64,000 nt of DNA from CAZSLO01 sp964608025. Its GTDB lineage: Bacteria > Chloroflexota > Dehalococcoidia > Lucifugimonadales > CAJWER01. The notes below the pieces were generated by a model. It did no database searches. It saw only the letters and a list, made by a program, of their open reading frames with translations, and was not told the DNA's origin. Below are positions 1-9,075 of the stretch, piece after piece. The first letter of the stretch is position 1. The number at the start of each line of letters is the position of its first letter. Both the position numbers and the translations under genes were made by a program. The stretch covers positions 164,550 to 228,549 of the forward strand of contig CAZSLO010000006.1 in NCBI GenBank assembly GCA_964608025.1, written 5' to 3'.

Positions 1-18
1 AATATCTTCTGTTTTATC

Positions 19-972
19 TCAGAACCCAGCATTCTTGTCACAGATATACAGGAAAGGTTGTCCACCTAAGAACCGACGCAGGTTTTCCTTGAATATTTCT
101 TCTCGATCACTCCACATTTCAGGTGTAAGAGCCGACGCATGTGGAGAAATTACAACGTTGTCCATGTCCCAAAGTGGACTATCATCCGGCAAGGGCTCTA
201 CTGCAGTCACGTCTAGTCCAATACCAGAGATTTGCCCAGAGACCATTGCTTGTACCAGTGCATTTTCGTCGACAATGCCTCCACGAGAGATAGAGATAAC
301 ATATGCACCTCGCTTTAACCTTGCAAGCCTAGAAGCATCAATAAGGCCCTCAGTCTCAAAAGTAAATGGGGCAGCAATTATGAACCAATCAGATATAGAG
401 AGCAGTCGGTCCAGTTGATCAAGACCCCAAACGCCATCTACGCAATTTATATTGGTTCTAGGATATTTATCTACAGCATAGACATCCATATCAAAACCCT
501 TGGCTCGTCGTGCTATAGCAATGCCAATATCTCCAAAACCTAAAATCCCCAAAGTACTACGAGACAAATCCACTAATGTACCGTCATACTTGTTAGTCAT
601 CCAGTGGTGCTCTCGTTGATCATCCCGCATTTCCCACATACGATGAGCAAGGCTAATGATCATGCCAAACACATGGTCTGCCATGGGATTGGCGTGTGGT
701 CCACGGCAATTAGTTAATACCACATCGCTATCAACTAATTCAGGTAAATCCCTTATCCAATCTACACCCGTTCCTATATGTTGAATCCAACGTAATCGTT
801 TAGCTCCCCTAAGCATTTGGCGAGATAAAGGATGTCCGTAGTAAGCATCAACGTCTCGAATTTGATGTATCTTCTTCTCAGGCGAACCTTCAGCGATGAA
901 TTCGACATTCCCAAATTCGGTGACAAGCTGATTCAACAATTTATCCCCGCCCGACCCTATGAGTATCTTCAT
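19..972 (-). CDS. D-2-hydroxyacid dehydrogenase family protein
   Basis: A 317-residue cytosolic NAD(P)-dependent dehydrogenase of the D-isomer 2-hydroxyacid family, which interconverts 2-oxoacids and 2-hydroxyacids. The Rossmann motif GFGDIG lies near residue 145. The three catalytic positions of the family are visible: Arg in SISRGG, Glu in AVEPLP and His in SPHASA. Full length for the family. The ATG is preceded by GGAGG at 6-nt spacing, which settles the start. It ends close to the window edge and is followed upstream by a minus-strand block. A second, divergent family member lies at 9076-10056. The substrate cannot be told from sequence. Confidence 0.9.
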   Translation of the reverse strand: MKILIGSGGDKLLNQLVTEFGNVEFIAEGSPEKKIHQIRDVDAYYGHPLSRQMLRGAKRLRWIQHIGTGVDWIRDLPELVDSDVVLTNCRGPHANPMADHVFGMIISLAHRMWEMRDDQREHHWMTNKYDGTLVDLSRSTLGILGFGDIGIAIARRAKGFDMDVYAVDKYPRTNINCVDGVWGLDQLDRLLSISDWFIIAAPFTFETEGLIDASRLARLKRGAYVISISRGGIVDENALVQAMVSGQISGIGLDVTAVEPLPDDSPLWDMDNVVISPHASALTPEMWSDREEIFKENLRRFLGGQPFLYICDKNAGF

Positions 973-1027
973 ATCTAACCTCCAGAATCAAATCAAGGCG
1001 ATTTTAGCAATATCCAACAAACCAACT

Positions 1028-1849
1028 TCACTCACTGAACTGGCCAATCCAGTTCCAAAGAAAATCGGCGCGTTTTGCATGACCTGGGATCGCGGTATCT
1101 ATTACACATCTGACACTACGGGTATAAGACCCGATTACCTGTAAATCTGTGCGGTTTTTTGACCACTCCCAGGGGGTTCCATCAGCTGACGTAAAAACTT
1201 GTTTAGATAGCTGACGTGTTACCGGCACAGCTTTACGAAATCTCCGAGATTTATTTGAACCACAAAATATCCAAAATCCGTTCCAATACAAAGAAGATTC
1301 CATCCCTTTACGTATGTGTGCATTTGCTCCATATCGCCTCAAGATCGCACTGCTTGGCCTTGCAAGTACCCGCTTCAAAACATCAGCTACTTTTATGTAT
1401 CCGACAAGATAGAATCCAAAATGGCCAAGCAAGCCAACGCCAGATGATTTTTGCAGATCATTTGCTGAGCCAATTTGAGGATCTTTAGACTTGTTAATAG
1501 CCGATGCCCCAACCATTCTGGCAAGAAACAAAATATAGTCACCCCGCTGGATTCTTTTTAAAGAAGCTGCTCGGGGACTGTTATCACAATTGTCGCCATA
1601 CGTAAAAGTGTCGAATTCTGGATCATTATGAGCTGGCCACTCCCAAAGATACCTCGGAACAAAATGACTGATATTCTCCAGAGGGTTGTTAAAGGATCTC
1701 AAGTCTCCAAACCTTACAACATGATCTCCCGGAATGTCTTCATTCTCAGGTATAGGTAGAAACTCAAATGAACGGTCTGGAAAAACAGGGCTAGCGAATC
1801 TGTGACTGGCATTCGCGCCTACATTTACCAGATAGATACGATCAGCCAA
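1028..1849 (-). CDS. Nmad3-like putative nucleotide-modification-associated protein
   Basis: A 273-residue protein that begins IYLVNVGAN and continues into SPVFPD, FEFLPIPE and, near residue 75, DPEFDTFTYGD. This N-terminal pattern resembles the Nmad3 family (nucleotide modification associated domain 3), known from haloarchaea and bacteria and predicted, not proven, to act with modified nucleic-acid bases. A following stretch (GDYILFLAR, FYLVGYIKV) fits the same alpha/beta fold. The only early start is TTG, directly after the queG stop, with no clear ribosome-binding site, so translation is probably coupled to queG. The family call rests on remembered motif patterns; the protein could be another uncharacterised family. 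Confidence 0.5.
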   Translation of the reverse strand: MADRIYLVNVGANASHRFASPVFPDRSFEFLPIPENEDIPGDHVVRFGDLRSFNNPLENISHFVPRYLWEWPAHNDPEFDTFTYGDNCDNSPRAASLKRIQRGDYILFLARMVGASAINKSKDPQIGSANDLQKSSGVGLLGHFGFYLVGYIKVADVLKRVLARPSSAILRRYGANAHIRKGMESSLYWNGFWIFCGSNKSRRFRKAVPVTRQLSKQVFTSADGTPWEWSKNRTDLQVIGSYTRSVRCVIDTAIPGHAKRADFLWNWIGQFSE

Positions 1850-1852
1850 GAG

Positions 1853-2995
1853 TCAGTCAACCGATACCGTAACAAGATCTGTCAACGATAGCTCGATTTC
1901 CTCACTCACCGAAGTATCATCCTCATTATCAAGAGCTGTTTTCAAGGCCGTAATGGAGTCTTCTCCTCCAATTCGACCTAGCGCCCAAGCAGCATGTTCT
2001 CTAATAAGTGCATCTCTTGAAAACAGTGCCTCTACCAGGGCTGGAACTGCCAATGGATCCTTAATATTGCCCAAGGCAACACACACATTTCTCTGTAAAC
2101 CAATTCTCTTTGCCCTTTTTATGGGGCTTTTATTGAATCGTTGCCGGAAACCTTCATCGTCAAGAGCCAAAAGTGGAATCAGTGCAGGGGCACCAAAATC
2201 ATGGCGTTGTTGGAACGACTGTTCACTGCTGATCGATGACTTACGATTTACCGGACAGACGTCTTGGCAAATGTCACAGCCGAATACCCAGTCCCCTACC
2301 AATGATCTGAGCTCTCTGGGAATAGAACCCCGTAGTTCAATTGTTAAGAACGAGATACATCGGCGATTATCTATGACATACGGGGCAACAATTGCCCCAG
2401 TTGGGCATTCATCTATACACAATACGCAATCACCACAATTCTTGGAAAGTGGACTATCAGGCTTCAATTCCAAGTCGGTGATCACCTGGCTTAGAAATAT
2501 CCAAGAACCATGACTCTGCGTCAAAATATTGGTGTTTTTGCCAAACCATCCAAGGCCCGCGCGCTCCGCTGCAGCTCGGTCGTTCATAGGCCCATCGTCA
2601 ACAAAAGTCCGTGTGCGAACAGGCTTACCTACCAACTTTGGCAGACCATCCACGAACAACCTCAGCTTTTCTTTAATAACACCATGATAATCATCACCCC
2701 AGGCATAGCGTGCAATCCTACCGGTAGGCCCAGGTTGGCCCGGCGACGGGTCACCCGTTTGATAACTGATGGCAAGCGACACTATCGATTTAGCATCTTT
2801 GAGTAAAAGACTGGGATTATTGGCCTTGTGAACCCGTTCTTCCGTGTACCAAGGAAGACCATCCATCAACCCCATACGGATACGGTCTATAGCAGCACTC
2901 TCGTCCCGTATAAAAGGATCGGCATTTGCGAACCCAACCAGGTCGAACCCCTGTCTCTTACCATGATTTCTTATGGTATCTTCGATTGATTTCAT
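1853..2995 (-). CDS. queG: Epoxyqueuosine reductase QueG
   Basis: Catalyses the last step of queuosine synthesis, cobalamin-dependent reduction of epoxyqueuosine to queuosine in tRNA. 380 residues, a normal length. Two [4Fe-4S] clusters are evident: CGDCVLCIDECP starting near residue 187 and a second set CDICQDVCP about 55 residues later. The N-terminal half carries the B12-binding QueG domain (RTFVDDGPM, AGLGWFGKN). The C-terminal 90 residues contain HEAT-like repeats (VPALVEALF, REHAAWALGRIGG), as in known QueG proteins. The downstream Nmad3-like gene starts 4 nt after the stop. No other queuosine pathway gene is in the window. Confidence 0.95.
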   Translation of the reverse strand: MKSIEDTIRNHGKRQGFDLVGFANADPFIRDESAAIDRIRMGLMDGLPWYTEERVHKANNPSLLLKDAKSIVSLAISYQTGDPSPGQPGPTGRIARYAWGDDYHGVIKEKLRLFVDGLPKLVGKPVRTRTFVDDGPMNDRAAAERAGLGWFGKNTNILTQSHGSWIFLSQVITDLELKPDSPLSKNCGDCVLCIDECPTGAIVAPYVIDNRRCISFLTIELRGSIPRELRSLVGDWVFGCDICQDVCPVNRKSSISSEQSFQQRHDFGAPALIPLLALDDEGFRQRFNKSPIKRAKRIGLQRNVCVALGNIKDPLAVPALVEALFSRDALIREHAAWALGRIGGEDSITALKTALDNEDDTSVSEEIELSLTDLVTVSVD

Positions 2996-3065
2996 CAGGA
3001 TATAGTGTATACCCTACGCAATCGGGACTGTATCGTGTACCCTGTCTCACAATAAGGAGATAGCT

Positions 3066-4154
3066 ATGACTACTTACCGGGTCGGAATTATTGGTCTGGG
3101 ACGAATGGGATCCACGATCGACGACGAATTCGATGATCTTGAGGAATGGCGGAGCCCTACAGCTATAGCGGCTGCTTGCTCAGTAAGTGACCGTTTGGAG
3201 GTCGTTGCAGGTGCTGATCTTCTTCCAGAACGACGAGAGGCCTTCACCAAGAAATGGGGTGTATCAGCCTTATACGAAGACTACATGGAAATGATCGCGT
3301 CGGAATCACTAGACCTTGTAGCTATTTGCACTGTGGCTACTACTGCCCTAAAACCCGCCCGAACTGCACCAAATACCGGGTTCAGAGGTGATGCCCATGC
3401 TGATCTTACAATAGCCGTTGCCAACGCTGGCGTACCAATGGTTTTCTGTGAAAAGGCAATGTCCTGTTCAATGGACAAGGCTGATGCCGCGAGAGAAGCG
3501 TGTCACAACAATGGAACACTGTATAACACTGGTCTTCTAAGACGGTTCAATAACCAAAATCACATGATCCGTGGACTAATAGACGCTGGTGAAATTGGTG
3601 AAGTAAGAGGTTCTGTGATACTCACCAAGTCGAGCTTGTTGCATGGTCACATACACTCTATAGACACCCTTTCATACCTGCTTGGTGACCCAGAAGTGAA
3701 GGCTGTAAGAGGAGATTTATTGCCACGAGACACAAAGATTGATAACAACTGGCTCGGTCACGATCCTATTGCAACATTCGAAATTGAGTACGAAAATGGG
3801 CTGATGGCTTCATCCATCCCATTTCAAGGTACATGGGAATTTGAAATATTTGGTGAATCAGGATCTATCAGGTCGATGAACGATGGACAAGAAGTACAGC
3901 TTCGGACAAAGAACTCTCGAGGAAAATGGTGGGATGTCGCTCCTGACCCTACTGTGAAACCACAAAGCAGCGTGGTCTATCTTCTCGAGGACTTGGTTAA
4001 CGCCCACGAATCTGGGGGTACACCGCTAGGAAATATCGATATCACCCACAGGGTCACAGAAACTTGTCTGGCAATTGCCGAGAGTCACATGAATGGCGGG
4101 ACGTGGATAGAATTACCAATGCGGGAACGTGATCTTTACGTATTCCACGTATAG
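3066..4154 (+). CDS. Gfo/Idh/MocA family oxidoreductase
   Basis: A 362-residue NAD(P)-dependent oxidoreductase with an N-terminal Rossmann fold (IIGLGRMG, residues 7-14) and a C-terminal alpha/beta substrate domain. The usual EKP motif reads EKA (CEKAMSCSM), and HSID near residue 200 supplies the likely catalytic His. The ATG follows AAGGAG at good spacing. It stands alone on the plus strand between minus-strand genes. It shares the GRMGxxIDxE start and the EKA variant with three tandem paralogues at 19498-22985, so it belongs to the same subfamily. The substrate is unknown; sugars, inositols or their acids are typical for the family. Confidence 0.88.
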   Translation: MTTYRVGIIGLGRMGSTIDDEFDDLEEWRSPTAIAAACSVSDRLEVVAGADLLPERREAFTKKWGVSALYEDYMEMIASESLDLVAICTVATTALKPARTAPNTGFRGDAHADLTIAVANAGVPMVFCEKAMSCSMDKADAAREACHNNGTLYNTGLLRRFNNQNHMIRGLIDAGEIGEVRGSVILTKSSLLHGHIHSIDTLSYLLGDPEVKAVRGDLLPRDTKIDNNWLGHDPIATFEIEYENGLMASSIPFQGTWEFEIFGESGSIRSMNDGQEVQLRTKNSRGKWWDVAPDPTVKPQSSVVYLLEDLVNAHESGGTPLGNIDITHRVTETCLAIAESHMNGGTWIELPMRERDLYVFHV

Positions 4155-4204
4155 GTGGACGCCACTTATTCTTTGACTAAAACAGGTTAGTCTTCCTAAA
4201 TACA

Positions 4205-4870
4205 TCACCACAATCGAAGTATTTTCTTTTTGATACGTGTCACCGTTGTAGTTATATGTATCAGAGGACTCATACGGCGTCCCACAATAGTACCCTCTGA
4301 AAGTGCCCGTTTAAAATCTTGTGGGCTACCGTCAAACTCTGGCATTTCGATATATGTCCTGCCTAACTCGATTGTAGTGTGGGCATCGCTGACTCCAGAC
4401 ATGAGAAGACCATGTTCTTTGGCAAATGCCTCGGCTTTCAAGTCGTCCGAGTTTAAATTATTTCGTGAATTGAATACCTCAACAATATCAGCCAGTTTGG
4501 CGATTTGATCTAACGCATTCTTACTTATAACTTCACGTCTAAACCGATCAAATGGGTGGGGCAACGAGACCAATCCTCCTTGATCTTTGATTCTTTTAAC
4601 CGTCTCTAGAGGCTGAAGCCCAGGAGGTATAGTTTCGTGTAAAAAAAGACCCGTTATCTCACCTTCTGCGGTACCGATTTCCTCTCCGATGATAACGGGG
4701 AAGGACGCGATCTCGCGAACTGCTACTCCGCCTTCGATCGTGTTGTGATCCGTTACCGCGATCAGATCCAATCCTACGTCCATACATCTATCAACCAAAC
4801 TTCTCGGTGTCATTTCTGAATCAGGTGAGAATGAGGTATGCATATGTAAGTCAGCTCTTATTATTGTCAC
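4205..4870 (-). CDS. PHP domain metal-dependent phosphoesterase
   Basis: A 221-residue PHP-domain protein, a trinuclear-metal hydrolase fold used by phosphoesterases such as 3',5'-nucleotide bisphosphatases. Metal-binding motifs are visible: DLHMHTSFSPDS at the N terminus, AVTDHNT near residue 40, SLPHPFDR near residue 100 and a C-terminal SDAHTT. The start is GTG, overlapping the xseB stop codon as GTGA, so translational coupling is likely. Short compared with the approximately 280-residue YciV/RNase AM type, so the exact substrate is uncertain. Confidence 0.85.
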   Translation of the reverse strand: MTIIRADLHMHTSFSPDSEMTPRSLVDRCMDVGLDLIAVTDHNTIEGGVAVREIASFPVIIGEEIGTAEGEITGLFLHETIPPGLQPLETVKRIKDQGGLVSLPHPFDRFRREVISKNALDQIAKLADIVEVFNSRNNLNSDDLKAEAFAKEHGLLMSGVSDAHTTIELGRTYIEMPEFDGSPQDFKRALSEGTIVGRRMSPLIHITTTVTRIKKKILRLW

Positions 4871-5136
4871 TCCTCTTCAGCAAAGCCTTGGTCCAGAAAC
4901 TGCATCTGGTCACCATAGGCAGTCTGGATTTGCGTTATCTTCAGTTCGGTTGCCCCGAGCATTTCATTGCATACTCGGGCCAATTCCATTCCAGTTTCGT
5001 AGAGACTCGTGGCTTTTTCCAGGGGAAGATCTCCGGCTTCAAGTGCCCTTACCGTCTCGTCCAATTTGGTCATGGCCTGCTCGAAAGTCAGTTTGTCTAT
5101 GTCTTCATCATGCGGAGAATCAAGATTGTCATTCAT
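4867..5136 (-). CDS. xseB: Exodeoxyribonuclease VII small subunit
   Basis: 89 residues, the usual size of XseB. The family core is clear: LTFEQAMTKLDETVRALEAGDL followed by LEKATSLYETGMEL, an all-helical segment that binds the XseA stalk. It works with XseA in degrading single-stranded DNA to oligonucleotides. The acidic N-terminal extension of about 15 residues is slightly longer than average. The 3' end overlaps the PHP gene. It is separated from xseA by 175 nt that hold nothing I can identify. Confidence 0.93.
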   Translation of the reverse strand: MNDNLDSPHDEDIDKLTFEQAMTKLDETVRALEAGDLPLEKATSLYETGMELARVCNEMLGATELKITQIQTAYGDQMQFLDQGFAEEE

Positions 5137-5311
5137 TTGTTTATATGAAACACATAATATCCATCAATTGACCTTATCTGGCAATCAACTGACTAACTGT
5201 CCAGTTTTTCTAGCAGCATAAATCTGATCAACTTAGAGTATAGATCTCCTATCTCCTCTGGGCTATCCAGGTAATGCATCATGCTAAACCATTTGTGACA
5301 CCATCGAGGTG

Positions 5312-6538
5312 TCACTCAGTTGGTGCTGGGTGGCTATCAACTACCTCTCCCTCAACAGAGCCGCGCTTCAGTGTCACATGGAAACGGTCTGAAGGGACCA
5401 ATTTGGAAGCGTCACTCACGATGTTGCCAGTATCCGATGACCGTACTATAGCATAGCCCCGGCGCAAGGTATCTGACGGGCTTAGAGCTTTTAGACGCAG
5501 TTCCATAGATCTCGCTCGCTCCGACCGGATTTCAATGTCTCGGACCATATATTTAGTAGCATTCTCCAGTAACTGGTCTATTCTCTGGCGAAAACTATCG
5601 ACATCAGGACATTCCCGCTCACATCGTGTTTGTAGATCAGAAACTCTATTACTCGCATCTCCAAACCCACCAACTATATATGAAGTCATTTGTTGTTGAT
5701 ATATTCCAACTGAAGCTGCTATATCCCGAATATCTGGTACAGCTAATTCGGCAGCTACTGACGGAGTAGGAGCCCTGAGATCCGCAGTGAGATCAACAAT
5801 GGTCTGGTCAGTTTCATGGCCAATAGCGCTGATGACAGGTACTTTACTGGAGAAAACAATCCTGGCTACCCCTTCCTCATTAAAAGCTGCTAGATCCTCA
5901 TGAGAACCTCCTCCTCGTGCTAATATAACCACATCCACCCCACCGATCCTATCCAACGCTCTAAACGCATCCTGAATCGTACTTGTGGCTTGGTCTCCTT
6001 GAACCGCTGAAGGAGCAAGAACCAACTCAGACACAGGATACCGCCTTTCCACCACAGTTCGAATATCATGCCATACAGAACCAGTGGGAGATGTAATTAC
6101 CCCTATACGTCTTGGGTACGGCGGAACCGGTCGCTTGCGAGAATGATCGAACAAACCTTCAGCCTCCAGCTTTAGCTTGAGTTGTTCGAGTTTAAGTTCA
6201 TATTCACCCATACCTTCAGGCTGAACTTGGTCAACTATGATTTGGAGATCGCCACGCTGTTCATATATAGCAACCTGGCCGTGGGCTATAACTGCAGTCC
6301 CGTTAGAAAGCAATTCAGATCCACGAGACTTGTTTCGAAACATCGCGCACCTAATAGTCGCACGTGAGTCACGAAGAGTGTAATAGCAGTTGCCCGAACT
6401 TGGTCGTGCTAGATTTTGAACTTCTCCTTCGATCCATACATCGTTAAGAAAAAAATCGTTTCCAATCATTTCGCGGATGTAGTTCGTCAATTGTGAGACG
6501 TGGTATATAGCCAATTCAGGCCCTCGATAGATATTCAC
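5312..6538 (-). CDS. xseA: Exodeoxyribonuclease VII large subunit
   Basis: A 408-residue catalytic subunit. It has an N-terminal OB fold (DVWIEGEVQNLARPSSGNCY), the catalytic domain with the hallmark IGVITSPTGSVWHDI near residue 145 and ILARGGGSHEDLAAFNEE near residue 205, followed by GHETDQTIVDL. The C-terminal third is a coiled-coil stalk ending in LRRGYAIVR. The start is GTG and lies inside the 3' end of efp (23-nt overlap), so efp and xseA are probably co-transcribed and coupled. Function with XseB: processive single-strand DNA exonuclease used in repair. Confidence 0.95.
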   Translation of the reverse strand: MNIYRGPELAIYHVSQLTNYIREMIGNDFFLNDVWIEGEVQNLARPSSGNCYYTLRDSRATIRCAMFRNKSRGSELLSNGTAVIAHGQVAIYEQRGDLQIIVDQVQPEGMGEYELKLEQLKLKLEAEGLFDHSRKRPVPPYPRRIGVITSPTGSVWHDIRTVVERRYPVSELVLAPSAVQGDQATSTIQDAFRALDRIGGVDVVILARGGGSHEDLAAFNEEGVARIVFSSKVPVISAIGHETDQTIVDLTADLRAPTPSVAAELAVPDIRDIAASVGIYQQQMTSYIVGGFGDASNRVSDLQTRCERECPDVDSFRQRIDQLLENATKYMVRDIEIRSERARSMELRLKALSPSDTLRRGYAIVRSSDTGNIVSDASKLVPSDRFHVTLKRGSVEGEVVDSHPAPTE

Positions 6539-7079
6539 CCGTGCGGGTGTCGACCTTTAATATGTCACCTTCACTGACAAACAAAGGAACATTGATCATC
6601 AGGCCGGTCTCAACCGTGATGGGTTTTGTACCTCCCTGTGCGGTATCTCCCTTGTGTCCAGGTGGAGCTTCTGTAACCTTAAGCTCAACCGTGATGGGCA
6701 TATCTACGGCAATTGGTTGACTGTCGTAAAATACGACGTCGACATTGGTTTGTTCGACTAAGTATGGCAGTGAATCTTGGATTTGTTCGGACGACAGTGG
6801 AAACTGCTCATACGTATCGTTGTCCATAAAATAGTAGAGACCTTCGTCCTCATATATATACTGGGCAGTCCGTCTCTCAACCGCTGCAGGGGTGAATTTC
6901 ACATCATACCCTTGAAAGGATCTATCCAAAACCTTTCCAGTCCTCAGGGACCTGAATCTCACCTGCATAACCGGAGCCCTTTGTTGCATTTTGTGGGATT
7001 TGTATTCAACAACTACGTATGGTTCACCTTCGATCTCTACAGGCAATCCTTTTCTCAATTCGCCAAAAGTAATGGTCAT
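6516..7079 (-). CDS. efp: Translation elongation factor P
   Basis: 187 residues, full length. Three beta-barrel domains: a KOW-like N-terminal domain (MTITFGELRKGLPVEIEG), a central OB domain and a C-terminal OB domain ending TRTGEYLSRA, the family signature. It relieves ribosome stalling at polyproline stretches. The modified position in the domain I loop is in EYKSHKMQQRAP, where a Lys is available. It heads the efp-xseA unit. The 196-nt region upstream of it carries no gene. Confidence 0.95.
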   Translation of the reverse strand: MTITFGELRKGLPVEIEGEPYVVVEYKSHKMQQRAPVMQVRFRSLRTGKVLDRSFQGYDVKFTPAAVERRTAQYIYEDEGLYYFMDNDTYEQFPLSSEQIQDSLPYLVEQTNVDVVFYDSQPIAVDMPITVELKVTEAPPGHKGDTAQGGTKPITVETGLMINVPLFVSEGDILKVDTRTGEYLSRA

Positions 7080-7275
7080 TCTTTTTCTAATCTCCTGGTT
7101 ATTTTAGGAAAATCACAATCTGGATATTATGCCCTGATTCCACCTCGTTCAGTAAGATATCTCATACGGCATTTCTATAGAGTGAATATGAAATATCCAG
7201 GTACATCTTCGAGCCATCAGGTTATTAAAGTAGATTCTATATTTCTATCCAGTTCCATAGACATTAGTCCTGAAT

Positions 7276-8880
7276 TTACTTGTACCCAACATCGATCTCA
7301 ATAGCGTTGATAACAATTGGATCTCCACTAGTAGAGTCGAGCCAAACCCTTATAGTGTTTTCACCATTCATCAGCCACGCCGGATCTAGGGCATATTGTT
7401 GAGTCAGTCCTTCCTGAACTTCATCCTTTATCAAGGCCGGATATTGGACCCAGAAAGTAGCTGGGATTTTCTTTCTCCGCCACTTAGATATCTGCACAGC
7501 GGCGTTCGGGGGTAGAATATTTCCATTCAATTCTACTCCCAATATGCCAGGTGGAGCTGAATTTTGTTCAAGATGGAGCCTCAAACTACATTCATCCAGA
7601 GACCCATCAATCAATGAAGATGATATGTCATCCGCAATACTTATTTTGAATTTTGGGCCCGGCGAGATGTTCCCAAGACAATCTGGAAGTAAGCTCACCG
7701 GCAATTGCGTGACAGGGCTTGAGTATTTGAAAGCTATACTATGTCCACTGGTACCTTCATAAGATCTTGGTCGAACTAGTTCATACCGCTTGTCGAGCTT
7801 AGAAAGTCCCTCCGGATCAGATAATTCCAATGCTGCCTGCCGATTCCAATCTAGAGACATAGTATAGAAATTGTACAAATATACGCCTGCAGCACCAGCA
7901 TTGCGCCATAGGCTAGCCGCAGCCCTCAAATTTCTTTGATCAGCCATAACTGTGGCTTCGATACACCCATAAACTGCACATTCCGTGCCAGACGCAGCAG
8001 CTACAAACTCTCCAATCGGCGTTTCAAAAGGTATAAATCCCCCACCTACCACCACAATATCGACTAGTCTTTCTGAAATCCAATCCCCTACGTCAAGGCC
8101 GATTCTCATCGAATCGTATAGTGTAGGAGGTACCCTGACAGCAAGTTTCAAGGGCTTGCCACGTTCCCTACTTAGTTCATCTAGACGTCTACGCGTATCG
8201 CTGATCAATCCGGTGATAAGGTGCCTGTGACCAAAGGCTTCATCGATCCTGAAGAAAGCAGGATGGCGCATAAAATCCAGTTCTACCCCATCGACATCGA
8301 AGCGCTCTACAACTTCGAAAATGATAGACAACCTATGCTCACGCACTTTCGAGAATGAAAAATCCAATCCTGTTCGGATGCCCCACTCTAACGTCCCTTC
8401 TGAAATAGATTCGTCTGGTCGTCCAATCAATAACTGGGGATTTTCTCTCCTAAAGCGTCCGTATGCAGGGTGTCTAACATCCATATCATAATGACTGTTC
8501 ATCCTTATCCTAGGGAAAAAGGGTAGCCCTGCCTTACGGGTAAGTTGCGTCAACGCAGTCATCGGACCGCCAACTTCATCTATCAATCCACGGATATTCT
8601 GAGCAATGCGAGGCATAACCCCGGGCGTAGGTGAATGCACGAAGGACCGGAGATTATCATCGAATGAAGTTCGGTCGGCCCCAAAAATCTCTCCTTGTTG
8701 AGTCTCAAATTGGTATACCTCATGGTCACCAATACTCCACCAAAACGAACCGCCCGTGCCTGCATAGCCATCGATCATCTTGGCACGTATGTCATCTACA
8801 GTTACAGGCGTATGGCTCGCGCTCAAAATCCAGCCATCATCAGTGAATATGATAGGTGGAGCTTCGTCTTTTCTATCCAC
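7276..8880 (-). CDS. Glycosidase-like (GHL10/DUF187-type) TIM-barrel protein
   Basis: About 534 residues from a GTG start that has AGAGG seven nt upstream; an in-frame TTG at 8898 is the alternative. The segment VVERFDVDGVELDFMRHP near residue 190 matches the beta-strand motif of family-10-like hypothetical glycosidases (consensus YDVDGI-x-x-D). It is followed by barrel strands LKLAVRVP and VVGGGFIP. The C-terminal 170 residues look like a beta-sandwich (ENTIRVWLDS, VINAIEIDVG) that could bind carbohydrate. No signal peptide is seen, so it is probably cytosolic. Substrate unknown. Confidence 0.6.
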   Translation of the reverse strand: MDRKDEAPPIIFTDDGWILSASHTPVTVDDIRAKMIDGYAGTGGSFWWSIGDHEVYQFETQQGEIFGADRTSFDDNLRSFVHSPTPGVMPRIAQNIRGLIDEVGGPMTALTQLTRKAGLPFFPRIRMNSHYDMDVRHPAYGRFRRENPQLLIGRPDESISEGTLEWGIRTGLDFSFSKVREHRLSIIFEVVERFDVDGVELDFMRHPAFFRIDEAFGHRHLITGLISDTRRRLDELSRERGKPLKLAVRVPPTLYDSMRIGLDVGDWISERLVDIVVVGGGFIPFETPIGEFVAAASGTECAVYGCIEATVMADQRNLRAAASLWRNAGAAGVYLYNFYTMSLDWNRQAALELSDPEGLSKLDKRYELVRPRSYEGTSGHSIAFKYSSPVTQLPVSLLPDCLGNISPGPKFKISIADDISSSLIDGSLDECSLRLHLEQNSAPPGILGVELNGNILPPNAAVQISKWRRKKIPATFWVQYPALIKDEVQEGLTQQYALDPAWLMNGENTIRVWLDSTSGDPIVINAIEIDVGYK

Positions 8881-9075
8881 TCCCTTACCTCTTTTCAAAT
8901 CAAATTTTCTTTCATACTAACTCTTTGAAATGATCGGCTTATTAAACCACCATGGCAAGCTTTCGATAAATTGAGTTTATGGATCAAGAAAACCATTTCC
9001 TACCAAAGCTTGGGTTTGACACATTTTTTTTATACTCATAGACTTGGCTTTGAAAAGTCTATCTATGGAGACAAC

